From: Pisaster brevispinus
Lineage: Eukaryota; Echinodermata; Asteroidea; Forcipulatida; Asteriidae
Length of the DNA: 64,000 nucleotides
NCBI GenBank assembly: GCA_023634235.1
Contig: JAMKCF010000007.1
Location: forward strand, 22,512,592-22,576,591
Direction of reading: 5' to 3'
Shown: positions 37,707-47,390 of the stretch, piece by piece
How the letters are laid out: every line of letters starts with the position of its first letter
Numbering within the stretch: position 1 is the first letter of the stretch
The notes under the pieces: generated by a model
Database searches by the model: none
The model's input: only the letters and a program-made list of their open reading frames with translations
What the model was told of the DNA's origin: nothing
Position numbers and translations under genes: made by a program

Positions 37707-39829
37707 TTTTTTTTCAAACGATCCCCTATGGGTGCCATGAACACATGCAAAATTTTAGAATCCTACTCCTCATAATTTTTGAGATATGACCCCCTAAAAA
37801 ATTAAGCCCCGCCCCTTCAAATTGACTTTTTGTGTTTTCGGCATTTTTAGAGGTCTGTATCTACAAATGGAGATAAGATATACAGCTACGAATTGATTTG
37901 AAGGGTATCTGGTATCCCATCAACTAAATTATACTGTCAAAAGTAGCGCAGGTCATTTGTATATTACGGTGTAGGTCTTTAAAAAACAGACATTTTAGCC
38001 TGTGTGATGACTTTTCATCATTTTTGAAACCCCCTAGAGCCCAAGTGAAATGTCCGATTGCTTTTATATTACATTTGGTTATAAACAAGGTACAAATGTG
38101 TGATCTGATATGAGGATAGACCAATCACGCCTTTGATGGCACTTGGCAGGGGTCTGAAGATGGGTCCACCTGTAAAAATGCCAAATAATGCCTTTTTCAA
38201 GTGGTTATTTGACAGTGTGGGACATTACTGACATATTTACAAATTTTCCCAATAACACTTTGTATCCAGTCTACTTGTGTGAGAAAGAAAAAAAAAGTTT
38301 TTCAACTCCTTCAAGTAAAAAAAAATAGTGAATATGCCTAGATTAAGGTATTTGCTGTGTATGCTATTTAGTGACAGCACTTGTTTACAAAAGAGCCACA
38401 GAGCCTGGACTTCTACAGGCATGGTTTGTACACTAAGAAGCGTAGTACTGCCACTTGATTAAAAAAATCCCGCTCTTATCATGTACGTACACAATAACTA
38501 TCATGTCAAACATGATACTTTATACATACATTATATGTATCATGTATGTACACATTACATGTAACTCCAGACTTAATATCATGTACATAGACGTTAACTG
38601 TCAGGTTCTAACATAATAATTACCATGTGGGAACATGATAATTATCGTGTATGTGTACGTACACAATAATTATCCTATGTGTACGTACACGATAATTATG
38701 ATGTACGTACTAATTCTCTTCAGACTTGTCATACACGCAGCATCTCCATGTGAAAAAAATACTCCCAAACAACCCCCAGATATATGCTTATATAATTATA
38801 CAGAGATGATATATTAATAATTTACATTGGCAACGGAAACCCAGTTTGTTTGGATTTTATTAGGATGTTAAATAGTTTACACCCAACATGTTTTGGATTA
38901 TTCTTTCGCATGGAGATGCTGCACAATATTGTGTCAAACATGATAACTCTGAAAGAGGTCAAGTACATACGTTCATGATAATTATTGCTTACATACACTT
39001 ACATGATAGTTATCCTGTACGTACATGATCATTATTGTGTACCTACATGGTACCTGTAAGAACCTGATAGTTATTGTCTATGTGCCATTCAGTCTGGAGT
39101 TAATGTGTACATACATGATATATATAATGTAAGTACAAAAATGTATATGCTATCATGTATGTACACGATAGTTATTGTGTACGTACATGATAAGAGCGGG
39201 ATTTTTGTTACTCATGTGGTGGCACTACGCTTCTGTAGTGTACAAACCATGCCTGCAGAAGTCCAGGCTCTGTGGCTTTTTTGTAACAAGTGCTGTTACT
39301 AAATAGCATACACAGCAATTACCTTAATCTAGGCATATTCACAAAAAAAACCTTTTTTTTCTTTCTCACACAAGTAAACTGGATACAAAGTGTTATTGGG
39401 AAAAATTTGGAAATATGTCAGTAATGTCCCACGTTGTCAAATAACCACTTGAAAAGGCATTTTTTGGCATTTTTACAGGTGAACCCATCTTCACTTGGGC
39501 TCTAGGGGTTTCAAAAATGGCGAAAAGTCATCACGCAGGCTAAAATGTCTGTTTTTAAAGACCTACACCGTAATATACAAATGGCCTGTGCTATTTTTGA
39601 ATGTATAATTTAGTTGATGGGATACCAGATACCCTTCAAATCAATTCGTAGCTGTATATCTTATCTCCATTTGTAGATACAGACCTATAAAAATGCCGAA
39701 AACACAAAAAGTCAATTTGAAGGGGCGGGGCTTAATGTTTTAGGGGGTCATATCTCAAAAAGTATGAGGAGTATGATTCTAAAATTGTGCATGTGTTCAT
39801 GGCACCCATTGGGGATCGTTTCAAAAAAA
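37707..39829. mobile_element. Foldback element: ~2.1 kb long inverted repeat
   Basis: Left arm 37,707-38,506 and right arm 39,155-39,829 are reverse complements over most of their length. Outer ends both carry AACGATCCCC and GGGTGCCATGAACACATGC-type sequence; inner ends carry CCCGCTCTTATCATGTACGT. The left arm has about 109 extra bases (38,050-38,158) between GAA direct repeats, absent from the right arm. Inverted sequence continues inward: GCAGCATCTCCATG at 38,737-38,750 pairs perfectly with 38,909-38,922, giving a symmetry centre near 38,830. The middle is dominated by imperfect copies of a TACGTACA..ATAATTAT motif. There is no transposase frame. The structure matches foldback-type non-autonomous DNA elements. 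Confidence 0.85.
38507..39154. repeat. Palindromic minisatellite core of the foldback element
   Basis: Repeated imperfect units of the type CATGATAATTAT..GTACGTACA recur on both sides of the centre, for example near 38,630-38,710 and 38,975-39,060. Each unit is itself close to palindromic because of GTACGTAC. Confidence 0.7.
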
Positions 39830-39905
39830 TACTAGCAAAATCTGAGACCGAGCCTGCCGAACTTTTTAGGATTTTAGGTGAGTTGGCACAGAATGACCCA
39901 ATAAT

Positions 39906-40190
39906 AACCGATAGAGGACCAATTACTTTGTGCACAGCCCATTCGATTTGTGCGTGAGCAACACATGTAATTCTTACACACATTTAGGGATTTTAAGAAA
40001 ACGCATTATATGGGAATAAGTTCTATACAATCATGTACTCGGTACCTTATAAAATTTGCTAGTGTGAAAAACACAAGTTTTTTACTGTGACATCATCGGG
40101 TGTCAAATTAAGTAACTCATAGCTATATTCTTTAAAAATCTCCTGAACCACATGTTATAAAGTCGTCTTTTTTTGTTGTTTTGTAGCTTA
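39906..40190. repeat. Dispersed repeat C, copy 1
   Basis: Closely matches 60,052-60,339 in the same orientation. Shared blocks include GATAGAGGACCAA, GCACAGCCCATTCGATTTGT and GACATCATCGGGTGTCAAAT. The right end overlaps the first copy of the ~145 bp tandem repeat. Origin is unknown; it is probably mobile-element derived. Confidence 0.75.
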
Positions 40191-40520
40191 TTTTACATGC
40201 AACATTCAGAAATGAGCAACATTCAGAAATTATCTCACTGTGACCTTTACTTTTGGTCCAAAAAGGGAGCGCAAAACTTCCAAAAATCTTATCTTCTGAA
40301 TCACATGTCATAAAGTCGTAATGTTTGTGTTGTTTTGTAGTTTACAACAATTGCAACTTTTTATTTAAAAAGATGACCCAAGTTTGACCTTTACTTCCAG
40401 TCCAAACAGTAAGCTCAAAGCTTTAAAAAAACTATTTCCTGAAACACTTGTCAACAAGTTGTAATGCTTGTGTTGTATTGTAGCTTGCCTTAATACACTT
40501 GTGGTCATTCTGTGTTAATG
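40135..40520. repeat. ~145 bp diverged tandem repeat, about three copies
   Basis: The block CCTGAANCACNTGT..AAAGTCGT..TTGTGTTGTNTTGTAG occurs at about 40,145-40,189, 40,293-40,343 and 40,436-40,485, with intervening CCTTTACTT..GTCCAAA sequence also repeated. Spacing is about 143-148 bp. One such block also lies at the end of the second repeat C copy near 60,293. Confidence 0.65.
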
Positions 40521-40682
40521 CAACATGCTTTTGGACCTGACCGTCACAGATTGAAATGAATTGAAAACCCAAAAACACAAATGTTATGTAATTCGGTTCA
40601 TTTTTTTTGTTGAGTTATAGGTGAATTACCTTCATCTTAGCTTCGACCTTATTGTGGTCTAACATAATGTTTGTTGATGTCT

Positions 40683-42395
40683 TTACTCACGCTGATAGAT
40701 TTCAACTGAATTGTTTGCAGCCACAACCTGATCACCAGCTGGTGTGAGTGTAAGACCATTGGGATCAACACAATCCTTGATGATACATCCAATGTACTTG
40801 CCGTCAGGTCTGTAATGATCGATATCACCTGGGGATGATAAGACTGGTCCTTTCCACACAGCAACATAGATGCTCCCATCCTTGTCACAACACACACCAC
40901 AAGGCCTCCCAGACTGATTGGTATCTACTGAGAATACCACTTCACCACTGTAGTCTACTGATACTAACTTACAGTCATGCCAGTTGGTGTAGATGAGTCG
41001 CTGTCTGTAGGTAGTCAAGTACCCACCAATCTCTGGAGCAGGCAGTGTTCTGATGAGGGATCCATTTGGTTTGTGTAGAGAGATCTCTGCCTTGGTTTCA
41101 AAACCTACTGCTATCAGATTGTTGTCATCCACTGCAATACATGATGGTTTCCTGCCTGGGTTGAACTGTTGGAGGAGCTTATAGTTCCTGCTGAAAATCT
41201 TGACTATTTTATCATCTAAAACAATGAGCTCATCATCCTTGTTCACAGTCACACTGCATGGTTCAGTAAGACCTTTGATTGGTAGTTCTTGTGGGATGGC
41301 AGTGGATTGAGTATTGCCCTTTGCCATGTCTGCTGATATTGTAATCACACTTACACTGTTCTGATGTGACACAACAATATCACTATTGGAGTATGCAGAC
41401 ACATCACATGCAGGAAAAGTAGTCTTTATGTTTGTTTTCAGTGTCCATTTATCTTTCAGCAGCAGTCTCCCTAGTGATTTCTGGCCTTCTTTAAAGTCCA
41501 TATACATGTAAGTCAACCCATCAGGTACTTTTGTTGATTTCATCGCTCTGTATTCTTTGAGGTCTTGTACGATTTGCTCTATGTGGTGTACAATATTGAT
41601 CTGTTGTTCCATGAGTTGAATAACCTCATCCTGCTTGAGCACTGCTTTGTTCATCTCTTTGTTGTTTGTAGCTTGTGCAGTTTCCATTGTCTTGACTCTA
41701 TCTTTATAAATCTGTTCAGCCTCTTGCATCAGTTTCTGCTGCTCCTCTCTGATCCTGGCAACCTCCTTGGCAATCTCCTCGTCAGCCTTCTTGGAGATTT
41801 TCTCTATGGTGGCAGCAAACATACATCCTAATGTCTTACGGGATGTGTCTATTTGTTTAATTGCATTGTTGAAGATTGTAATGCTTTGTCTTACTTCTGC
41901 TAGAAGTTCTGTGGCATGTTGCTTACTTTTTTCTGAAGCTTCATTCAGTTCTATGGCAGGGTGCATTTTGTGGTCTTTTGCATAGCAAGTTATACATATC
42001 AGTTTCTGGCACTTTTCACAATACATGATAAGATCTTTGCCAGTATGCTTACTACACTTAGAAATAAACTCTTGACTGGGTATTTGTTTTCCTTGCTGCT
42101 GTTTTAGTTGGTTTTCCTGTTTTTCAATAGCTTCTATCAGGGAATTAGATTTCAAATCTGTTTTCAAACCATCGATGCCATTTTCCTTAAACAGAGTTTC
42201 CTGTCTACACACTGGACATGAAAGTGTTGTAGGACTTGGACTATTCTGTCTGAGTTTTTGAAGGCATTCAAGACAAAATGAATGAGAACACTTCAGTAGT
42301 TTGGGTTGCTTGAAGCGTTCACTGCAAATTGGACATTCAAGATGATCCTGACTAATCTCTGCTAGCACTGACTGAGCTGTTATATTGGATGCCAT
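40683..42395 (-). CDS. TRIM-family RING/B-box/coiled-coil protein with C-terminal NHL-like beta-propeller (probable E3 ubiquitin ligase)
   Basis: A 570-residue intact frame in one exon, from the ATG at 42,395 to the TAA at 40,683-40,685. The same frame continues upstream to 42,455, but there it has no ATG (only TTG), so M at 42,395 (MASNITAQ) is the start. Domains in order: C3HC4 RING with C21, C24, C36, H38, C41, C44, C60 and C63; a single B-box type 2 with C114, H117, C126, C129, C134, C137, H142 and H145; a long charged coiled coil at about 150-285; then about 330-570 with NHL-like repeats starting near P379, P417, P498 and P545 (pattern P-x-G/S-V/I..D..I-V/Y-V). All zinc ligands are present. 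Family knowledge: such proteins transfer ubiquitin through the RING and recognise targets through the propeller; TRIM56/TRIM2/TRIM3/TRIM71-like architectures work in innate immunity or RNA regulation. The substrate cannot be read from sequence. A single coding exon is common in expanded invertebrate TRIM families. It has no gene neighbours. A minus-strand AATAAA at 40,365-40,360 is a weak polyadenylation candidate. Confidence 0.93.
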   Translation of the reverse strand: MASNITAQSVLAEISQDHLECPICSERFKQPKLLKCSHSFCLECLQKLRQNSPSPTTLSCPVCRQETLFKENGIDGLKTDLKSNSLIEAIEKQENQLKQQQGKQIPSQEFISKCSKHTGKDLIMYCEKCQKLICITCYAKDHKMHPAIELNEASEKSKQHATELLAEVRQSITIFNNAIKQIDTSRKTLGCMFAATIEKISKKADEEIAKEVARIREEQQKLMQEAEQIYKDRVKTMETAQATNNKEMNKAVLKQDEVIQLMEQQINIVHHIEQIVQDLKEYRAMKSTKVPDGLTYMYMDFKEGQKSLGRLLLKDKWTLKTNIKTTFPACDVSAYSNSDIVVSHQNSVSVITISADMAKGNTQSTAIPQELPIKGLTEPCSVTVNKDDELIVLDDKIVKIFSRNYKLLQQFNPGRKPSCIAVDDNNLIAVGFETKAEISLHKPNGSLIRTLPAPEIGGYLTTYRQRLIYTNWHDCKLVSVDYSGEVVFSVDTNQSGRPCGVCCDKDGSIYVAVWKGPVLSSPGDIDHYRPDGKYIGCIIKDCVDPNGLTLTPAGDQVVAANNSVEIYQRE

Positions 42396-42426
42396 TCTGA
42401 TTGGAAGTACTTGCTGAAAAGTTGAG

Positions 42427-42443
42427 CTGTGAATGAAAAGAGA
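42427..42443 (-). promoter_or_regulatory. Predicted 3' splice site in the TRIM gene 5' UTR
   Basis: Read on the minus strand, TCTCTTTTCATTCACAG ends at 42,427, followed by CTCAAC and, 31 bases on, the ATG at 42,395. It is a strong polypyrimidine tract plus AG, just where the upstream in-frame codons lack an ATG. It suggests a non-coding first exon further right (above 42,443). That exon was not located. Confidence 0.6.
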
Positions 42444-42455
42444 AAACTGACGCAA

Positions 42456-42799
42456 TCAGATCAATGTCTTATACCAGTAGCATCCTCATCAATGGAAGAC
42501 TTGATTTCATGACCGTGTTACGAACTATTATTAACAACTCTGAAAATGCCCAGTGGTGTATTGAGGGGGGCACTGGGGTATTTGTCTAAAAGAAATGCAA
42601 ACAAAAATTGCAGGTTTAATTTGAAATTAATACCCTCAGGAAAAAAATTGCACCCTCTTGTATCCCCCTAAAATGTTACCCTAGTTTTGGAGCTGCTATT
42701 GTTAGTACTGAACAATTCCATTTTCATCTTAGTTTGAAGCTGGAAAGGGTGAAATAAAGTAGGATCATGGTGTGTTTTTTTTTAAACCAAAATGATGAC
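42456..42799. other. Spacer upstream of the TRIM gene
   Basis: Should contain the intron, and possibly the first exon and promoter, of the TRIM gene. No TATA box or initiator could be assigned. A G-rich GGGGGGCACTGGGG stretch lies near 42,565. Confidence 0.4.
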
Positions 42800-43175
42800 T
42801 TAAAATTATAAATAATAATAAAAATAATAATCGATTCTTATATAGCGCTTTATCACAGCCCGAATGCCGTATCAAAGCGCTTCTGACATTATTACCTCTG
42901 GTCACTGGGCCATATATTTCATTCCTTAAATAATCTCAGCTCCCTGGGGAGTATACAGCCGGTGCTGCGAGTTTATCGCGCTCCAAGCTAATCATTCACA
43001 TAAACCATCTCTGCCCTCACAGGTACCCATTATACCCCTGGGTGGAGAGAAGCAATCATGGTTAAGTGTCTTTCTCAAGGACACAAGTGTCACGACCGGG
43101 ATTCGAACCCACATCCCGATGACTTAACCACCAGAACTTGAGTCTGATGCTCTTATCCGCTCGGCCACGACACCC
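42800..43175 (-). mobile_element. tRNA-derived SINE (family 1), near full length
   Basis: On the minus strand the head reads GGTGTCGTGGCCGAGCGG, with a perfect Pol III box A (TGGCCGAGCGG) and perfect box B (GGTTCGAATCC near 43,110). The body runs to an AAAGCGCTATATAAG-type 3' end near 42,840 and an (ATT)n-like tail at 42,803-42,831. The tail hairpin sequence is typical of SINEs mobilised by L2/CR1-clade LINEs. The 5' end abuts the (ATT)n tail of the LINE at 43,207-45,720. Confidence 0.88.
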
Positions 43176-43182
43176 CACAAGA

Positions 43183-43206
43183 AATAATAATAATAATAAT
43201 AATAAA
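43183..43206. repeat. (AAT)n microsatellite between SINE and LINE
   Basis: Eight AAT repeats, which on the minus strand form the (ATT)n tail of the LINE. The SINE head begins a few bases further left. Confidence 0.9.
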
Positions 43207-43245
43207 ACTTGTAAAGCGATGGTATCTAGAAGACTATTCACTGCG

Positions 43246-44280
43246 CTATAGGACCAAGGGAAAAATTAAATGGTAGGCTTGATCGAAGAGATAGGTTTTG
43301 AGACTAGATTTGAATGAAAGAATGTCAGGTTGTGATCTAAGGGTGAGTGGCAAGCTGTTCCATAGGCGGGGGCTGCAACTGGGAAACTTCTATCACAGTA
43401 AGCCTTCAGCCTTGAAGATGGAACAACAAGCAAGTTTGCATCACTGGACCTTAATTGACGCACAGGCTTGTACGGTGACAGAAGTTTCTGCAGGTACAGG
43501 GGGGATGAGCTGTTGGTGATACAAAGGTAAGTTATGTAAAGGAGTTTGAAAGTGATGCGTTGCTCCACAGGGAGCCAGTGTAAAGCTTTAAGAATCGGAG
43601 TGATGTGATGGAACTTGTTTGAACGTGTTAGGATACGAGCTGCAATGTTCTGGATTCTCTGAAGGTGATATAGGGTGGAAGCTGGAAGCCCACACAAGAG
43701 CGAGTTACAAAAGTCCAGCCGAGACGTTACAAGGGCATGAATGATTTGTTCTGCTGTTTTGTCAGAGAGCAAAGAGCGGATGTGGTTTATGTTTTTCAAG
43801 TGGTACATGGCAATGCGGGTGGAATTTCTGATGTGGGTGGTGAAGTTCATATGCCCATCAAAGATGACGCCAAGGTTTCTAGCTGTGTTGCTAAAGGGTA
43901 TTGCGTGACCATCGATGAGGATGCTGTGAATGGTATTATTGCGATGTTGAGTAGGGGAGTTTAGCAATAGGATGACTGTTTTGTCACTATTGAGCTGAAG
44001 TTTATTTGCGACCATCCATTCCTTGATATCAGCAACACATGCTTCCGTACGAGCAACTGCGGTGTTCGCATCCATGGAGACAAAGGGCATATAGAGTTAT
44101 GTGTCATCAGTGTTGGATGAGTAGGACCCCTTGATTTTTACAGTTTGGGAACGGTTTTCCAGATATGATGTAAACCATTTCAAAGCAGTTCCAGTGATAC
44201 CGAAATTGTTATGAAGGCGTTGAAGAAGGATGTTATGGTCGATAGTGTCGAACGCAGCGGAAAGGTCAAGCAACAGAAAA
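43246..44280 (-). pseudogene. LINE reverse transcriptase remnant with two internal deletions and a stop
   Basis: Starts abruptly at the palm motif [13 protein letters not shown] (about 44,232-44,275), directly after the NPRALF linker, so the fingers region expected between them is missing. About 20 codons after LENRSQTVK the frame reaches NTDDT-stop-LYM (stop TAA at 44,097-44,099). This is the remains of the catalytic YADDTQLY region, and the GVPQGSVLGP-type block expected before it is absent. The rest (KLQLNSDKT, RNLGVIFD, LDFCNSLL, HWLPVEQR) is intact for 274 codons. A final one-base shift separates the family-typical C-terminus FKSSLKTYLFDQAYHL, which ends at the TAG at 43,246-43,248. Confidence 0.88.
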
Positions 44281-45718
44281 AAAGTGCTCTTGGGTTGGTT
44301 GCATTGTCAGATATCTTCTGCTTGAAATGCGAACATCGGGCATCTCTAATTAACGAAAGTACCAGATTTCTTTGCGCTGTGAACATTTGCCGGTGAACAG
44401 TCAGACCAGATTTCCTCCACTGCTTTTCATACATCTGCTTTTTCTTTTTTGCCTCGACTATGTCATGCGTGTACCAAGGGCTGTGGGGACGATCTGGTAG
44501 TAGTCGCCTCTGTATCGGGGCGTGTCTATCAAGTAGTTTTCTGAGGGTAGATGCATAACACTCCACTTGAGCAGACAGCTCAGATTCTGGTGTCGTTGGT
44601 AGTAGGTGGGTCATGTCGCTGATGAACTCAGTAAGATCTATTTTGTTCAACTGACGGTATGTGGTTACCTTCCAAGAGCGCTTGGGTCTGCTTAAGTTCA
44701 ATTCACAAACCATGCTACAGTGGTCGGATATAAAGGTAGATACCTTGACTGAAGACGAAATAAGTAAATCGCCACTGGCTCTAGCTATGACGTAGTCAAG
44801 AATATGGCCACTGGTGTGTGTAGGTGTTTCTACACACTGAACTAAGCCCATACTGTCTAATAGTTCCTCTAACTTTTTGGTACTGTATCTTTCAGTGCCC
44901 AGTTGAAATTAAAATCACCGACCACAACCAAGTTTTTCTCAAGAGCCATAGACTCAAGCAATTTCGAGAAATCAGTGATGAAGATGTTTTGAGAGGACAA
45001 TGGAGGGCGGTAGAGTACAATTAAGTTAATTGCAGAGTTATTTTTGTCGGAGGAAACGTTAATAATCATGTACTCAAATGAAGCAAAACACTGAGTTTTC
45101 AAAAATCTCATGTTGAAGTTCTTACGCAAAATTACAACAACACCCCCACCTCGCCGACGGTTCTAGCAATTTGTGTGCAAGTGAAGCCACGGGGAAAATT
45201 TCCACGATGTGTTTTTGATCATCATTAGTTCCAGTAAACCAGGTTTCTGTTAGTGCCACAATATCTGAATTGCTCTCAATGATGTAGTCATATATTAGGT
45301 CAGTTTTATTCATTGCAGATCGACAGTTAAGAAGTGCTAAGTTCACATTTACAGTCCCATTTAGAGTTTCTTGGGTTGTAGTTTGACTTTGTATAGAGCT
45401 AACAGTGGTATGCTTAGTAGTTGGAGTTGTGCATGTAGTTACCTCTGATCGTGTAGTAACAATATGTGAAGCCCCCCTTTGTTTATGTGCACCTCCACGG
45501 CAACCTCGGCGAGTAGGACGCCGAAGAGCTATCCCTGCATTGCATGCAGATCTCCAGGCTGCGTGGTTAAACAAACCACAGGAAAAAGGCCGTAGTTTAC
45601 GCAGTCTCCCAGGGGTGTAGGTCTGGCCCATAGCGGTCACGGTCGGCCGATCTCCGGGGTCACTTACAGTCAAGAACGTGATGGATATTCCAAGAAAAAT
45701 CCACCACATCGTAACCAA
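44180..45718 (-). pseudogene. LINE apurinic/apyrimidinic-like endonuclease region, frameshifted
   Basis: Recognisable endonuclease/exonuclease/phosphatase-fold motifs: LLNCRSAMNKTD and ALTETWF (about 45,250-45,340), LYRPP then VVGDFNFNW (about 44,900-45,020), HILDYVIAR and FISDHCSMV (about 44,700-44,800). The frame shifts near 45,150, where the RRGGGVVV motif changes frame, and again near 44,885, just after DTVPK. Downstream the frame reaches NPRALF near 44,290 and then loses register. Family role: nicking of target DNA for target-primed reverse transcription. Confidence 0.85.
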
Positions 45719-45989
45719 CAGATCAGTTAAGCAGCTTCCACACTCACAATATGACTACGAGAAAAAGCTACGATGAAAAATTCAACAATTTTCAAAAAAT
45801 TTCCCAAGGACAGATGGAAAGCAGTGCAGCCTCATGGCGCTCAGCTTTAAAGGGGCACACCGGCTTCGTTGGGCTATTTGGGCTACAAAATAGGCTAACA
45901 TATGACTTCAAAGGTCTTCCAGGAATGGAGGAGAACGGTTCCTAAAAGAAACCATCAAATTTTGCCGTTTTTGAGCATTTTTCAAAAAA

Positions 45990-46049
45990 CGAAGGTCACG
46001 TGATTTATCCGAACCAAAAAAGTGGTTCGGATAAATCACGTGATCTTCG
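45990..46049. repeat. 26 bp hairpin near the left end of the TTAA element
   Basis: Arms 45,990-46,015 and 46,024-46,049 are complementary at 25 of 26 positions, with an 8-base spacer. Each arm contains the palindrome CACGTG and the sequence GATTTATCCGAACC or its complement. Confidence 0.92.
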
Positions 46050-46774
46050 GAGATAGTTTTCCTTCCAGCCGTATAAAAGTAAATTACTGAACCAAATTTA
46101 AATCTGTTTTTTAAAAATTATTCATGAGTATTTGACAAAAAAGACTATGTATTCAGATTATTGATACAATTTGTAAATAATGATGAAAAATCGAACGTAA
46201 GATTCGCATTCAGAGAGTCCGTGCAACCGAAGCGTGTTTTACGGCGCACCAGCGTGGGAGCTAGCGGAACGTAAACCTTGGGGCATATCCCGTTCAGCCG
46301 GTGCCGTGTCTCGTGGGGCCAGAGAGACAAGCCCGGGCATGAACTCCCCAGCTTGCCGGTCTAGCCGTGAGCTTGGGAGCTTGTCGGAGGGGTAGGGAGC
46401 CAGACCAACAATCACGTTTTTTTAGGAGGGTTTTAGTCTGATACCCTAGCTATTGTCCCCTAACTATTGCAACGTGTTGCCTGCGCTACACACGCGGGAC
46501 GACGACGGGGAATATTTATCCCATACAGCTGGTCTACTTCTATGATACCTGCACAATGTCCACCCCCCCCCCCCACAATTGCTGCTTTTGCTGGCTTTCC
46601 CTTTGGATTTATCGTGTTTTTTTTTTACTTTTTACTTTTCGTTGGACCACCTTCTGGGTGTTTTTCCTTGCGATGTTTTTTGTACCGATTCTTGGATGTC
46701 AAAGAAACGTTCTCCATTGCAAGTACACAGAATATAGTACGTCGTCGTACACAGAATACAGGTTGGGTGCGTTT

Positions 46775-46842
46775 TCGCGGTCGTAACCAATAACTGTTTC
46801 AATGGCAAGTTCAACCGAAACAGTTATTGGTTACGACCGCGA
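46775..46842. repeat. 26 bp perfect hairpin inside the TTAA element
   Basis: Arms 46,775-46,800 and 46,817-46,842 are fully complementary (CGCGGTCGTAACCAATAACT and so on), with a 16-base spacer. Confidence 0.93.
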
Positions 46843-46863
46843 GCGGACTTCGACTAGGACTGA

Positions 46864-46891
46864 CCATAGAGCAAGGAACCTTGCTCTATGG
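46864..46891. repeat. 13 bp perfect hairpin with 2-base spacer
   Basis: CCATAGAGCAAGG at 46,864-46,876 and its exact complement at 46,879-46,891, separated by AA. It lies 21 bases right of the previous hairpin. Confidence 0.93.
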
Positions 46892-47390
46892 ACTGACGTC
46901 CGTTCATGTCTGTTTTTTTATTTACACGTGAATTTGTGCTTGATGGATATGAAGTCTGGATCCTCGTGCCTCGCCATTTTTATAATTGATACATAAACAG
47001 AGCACCAGTCTACTTACAACATAGCGCAACATTGTACGTAAACTTGACAGTTGCAACGGCTGGAAAAGCGTATAAGCTGACCTTTGACCGCGTTTTGTTT
47101 TTTTCACATTTTTCGTTAATTACGTGATATTTTGATGATTTTTTTTTTACACCAACCATCTAAAAAAATGTGTCTGTCATTCCACACCACTATATAAGGT
47201 AAACAGTAAGCCGGTGTGTCCCTTTAACAGTATATACAATAATCACAGGTGAAAATTTCTGCTCAATAAAAAAAAATGGGTGTTCTGGCTGTAAAAACAG
47301 AAAAAATCGTCCGGGTATGTTCACAAGACCGTCAGATCAATCCATGTTTAGCGAGGTGACAGCGAGCACAACCAGTCCGGTACAAAGCCT

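Larger units (their letters stand above)
43207..45720 (-). mobile_element. Decayed L2/CR1-like non-LTR retrotransposon
   Basis: Minus-strand order: endonuclease N-terminus, endonuclease C-terminus, shortened reverse transcriptase, conserved C-terminal domain, 3' end with GCGCTTTACAAG-like sequence reaching the (ATT)n tail at 43,183-43,206. The 5' boundary is uncertain; element sequence may continue to about 45,850. Frameshifts, one nonsense codon and internal deletions show it is dead. Assignment to the L2/CR1 group rests on the C-terminal LDFCNSLL..LPAST..LQRIQN..HWLPV pattern and the 3' end, not on phylogeny. Confidence 0.9.
45851..47223. mobile_element. 1.37 kb non-autonomous DNA transposon with TTAA flanks
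   Basis: Terminal inverted repeats AGGGGCACACCGGCTT (45,851-45,866) and its complement with one mismatch (47,208-47,223). Each is flanked outside by TTAA (45,847-45,850 and 47,224-47,227), the target duplication used by piggyBac and Kolobok superfamilies. No transposase frame is present. Inside lie three strong hairpins and a CpG-richer stretch at about 46,190-46,530. A run of 12 C lies at 46,563-46,574. Confidence 0.75.

Noticed and set aside
41565..41985. Plus-strand frames within the TRIM gene
   Set aside because: Antisense shadows of the coiled-coil coding sequence.
42396..42455. Longer 590-residue form of the TRIM protein
   Set aside because: The first codon would be TTG and a splice acceptor lies inside the extension.
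45405..45620. Plus-strand open frame across the LINE
   Set aside because: Shadow of the minus-strand endonuclease region.
46467..46793. Plus-strand open frame in the TTAA element
   Set aside because: It crosses a run of 12 C and one arm of a hairpin, and has no transposase motif.
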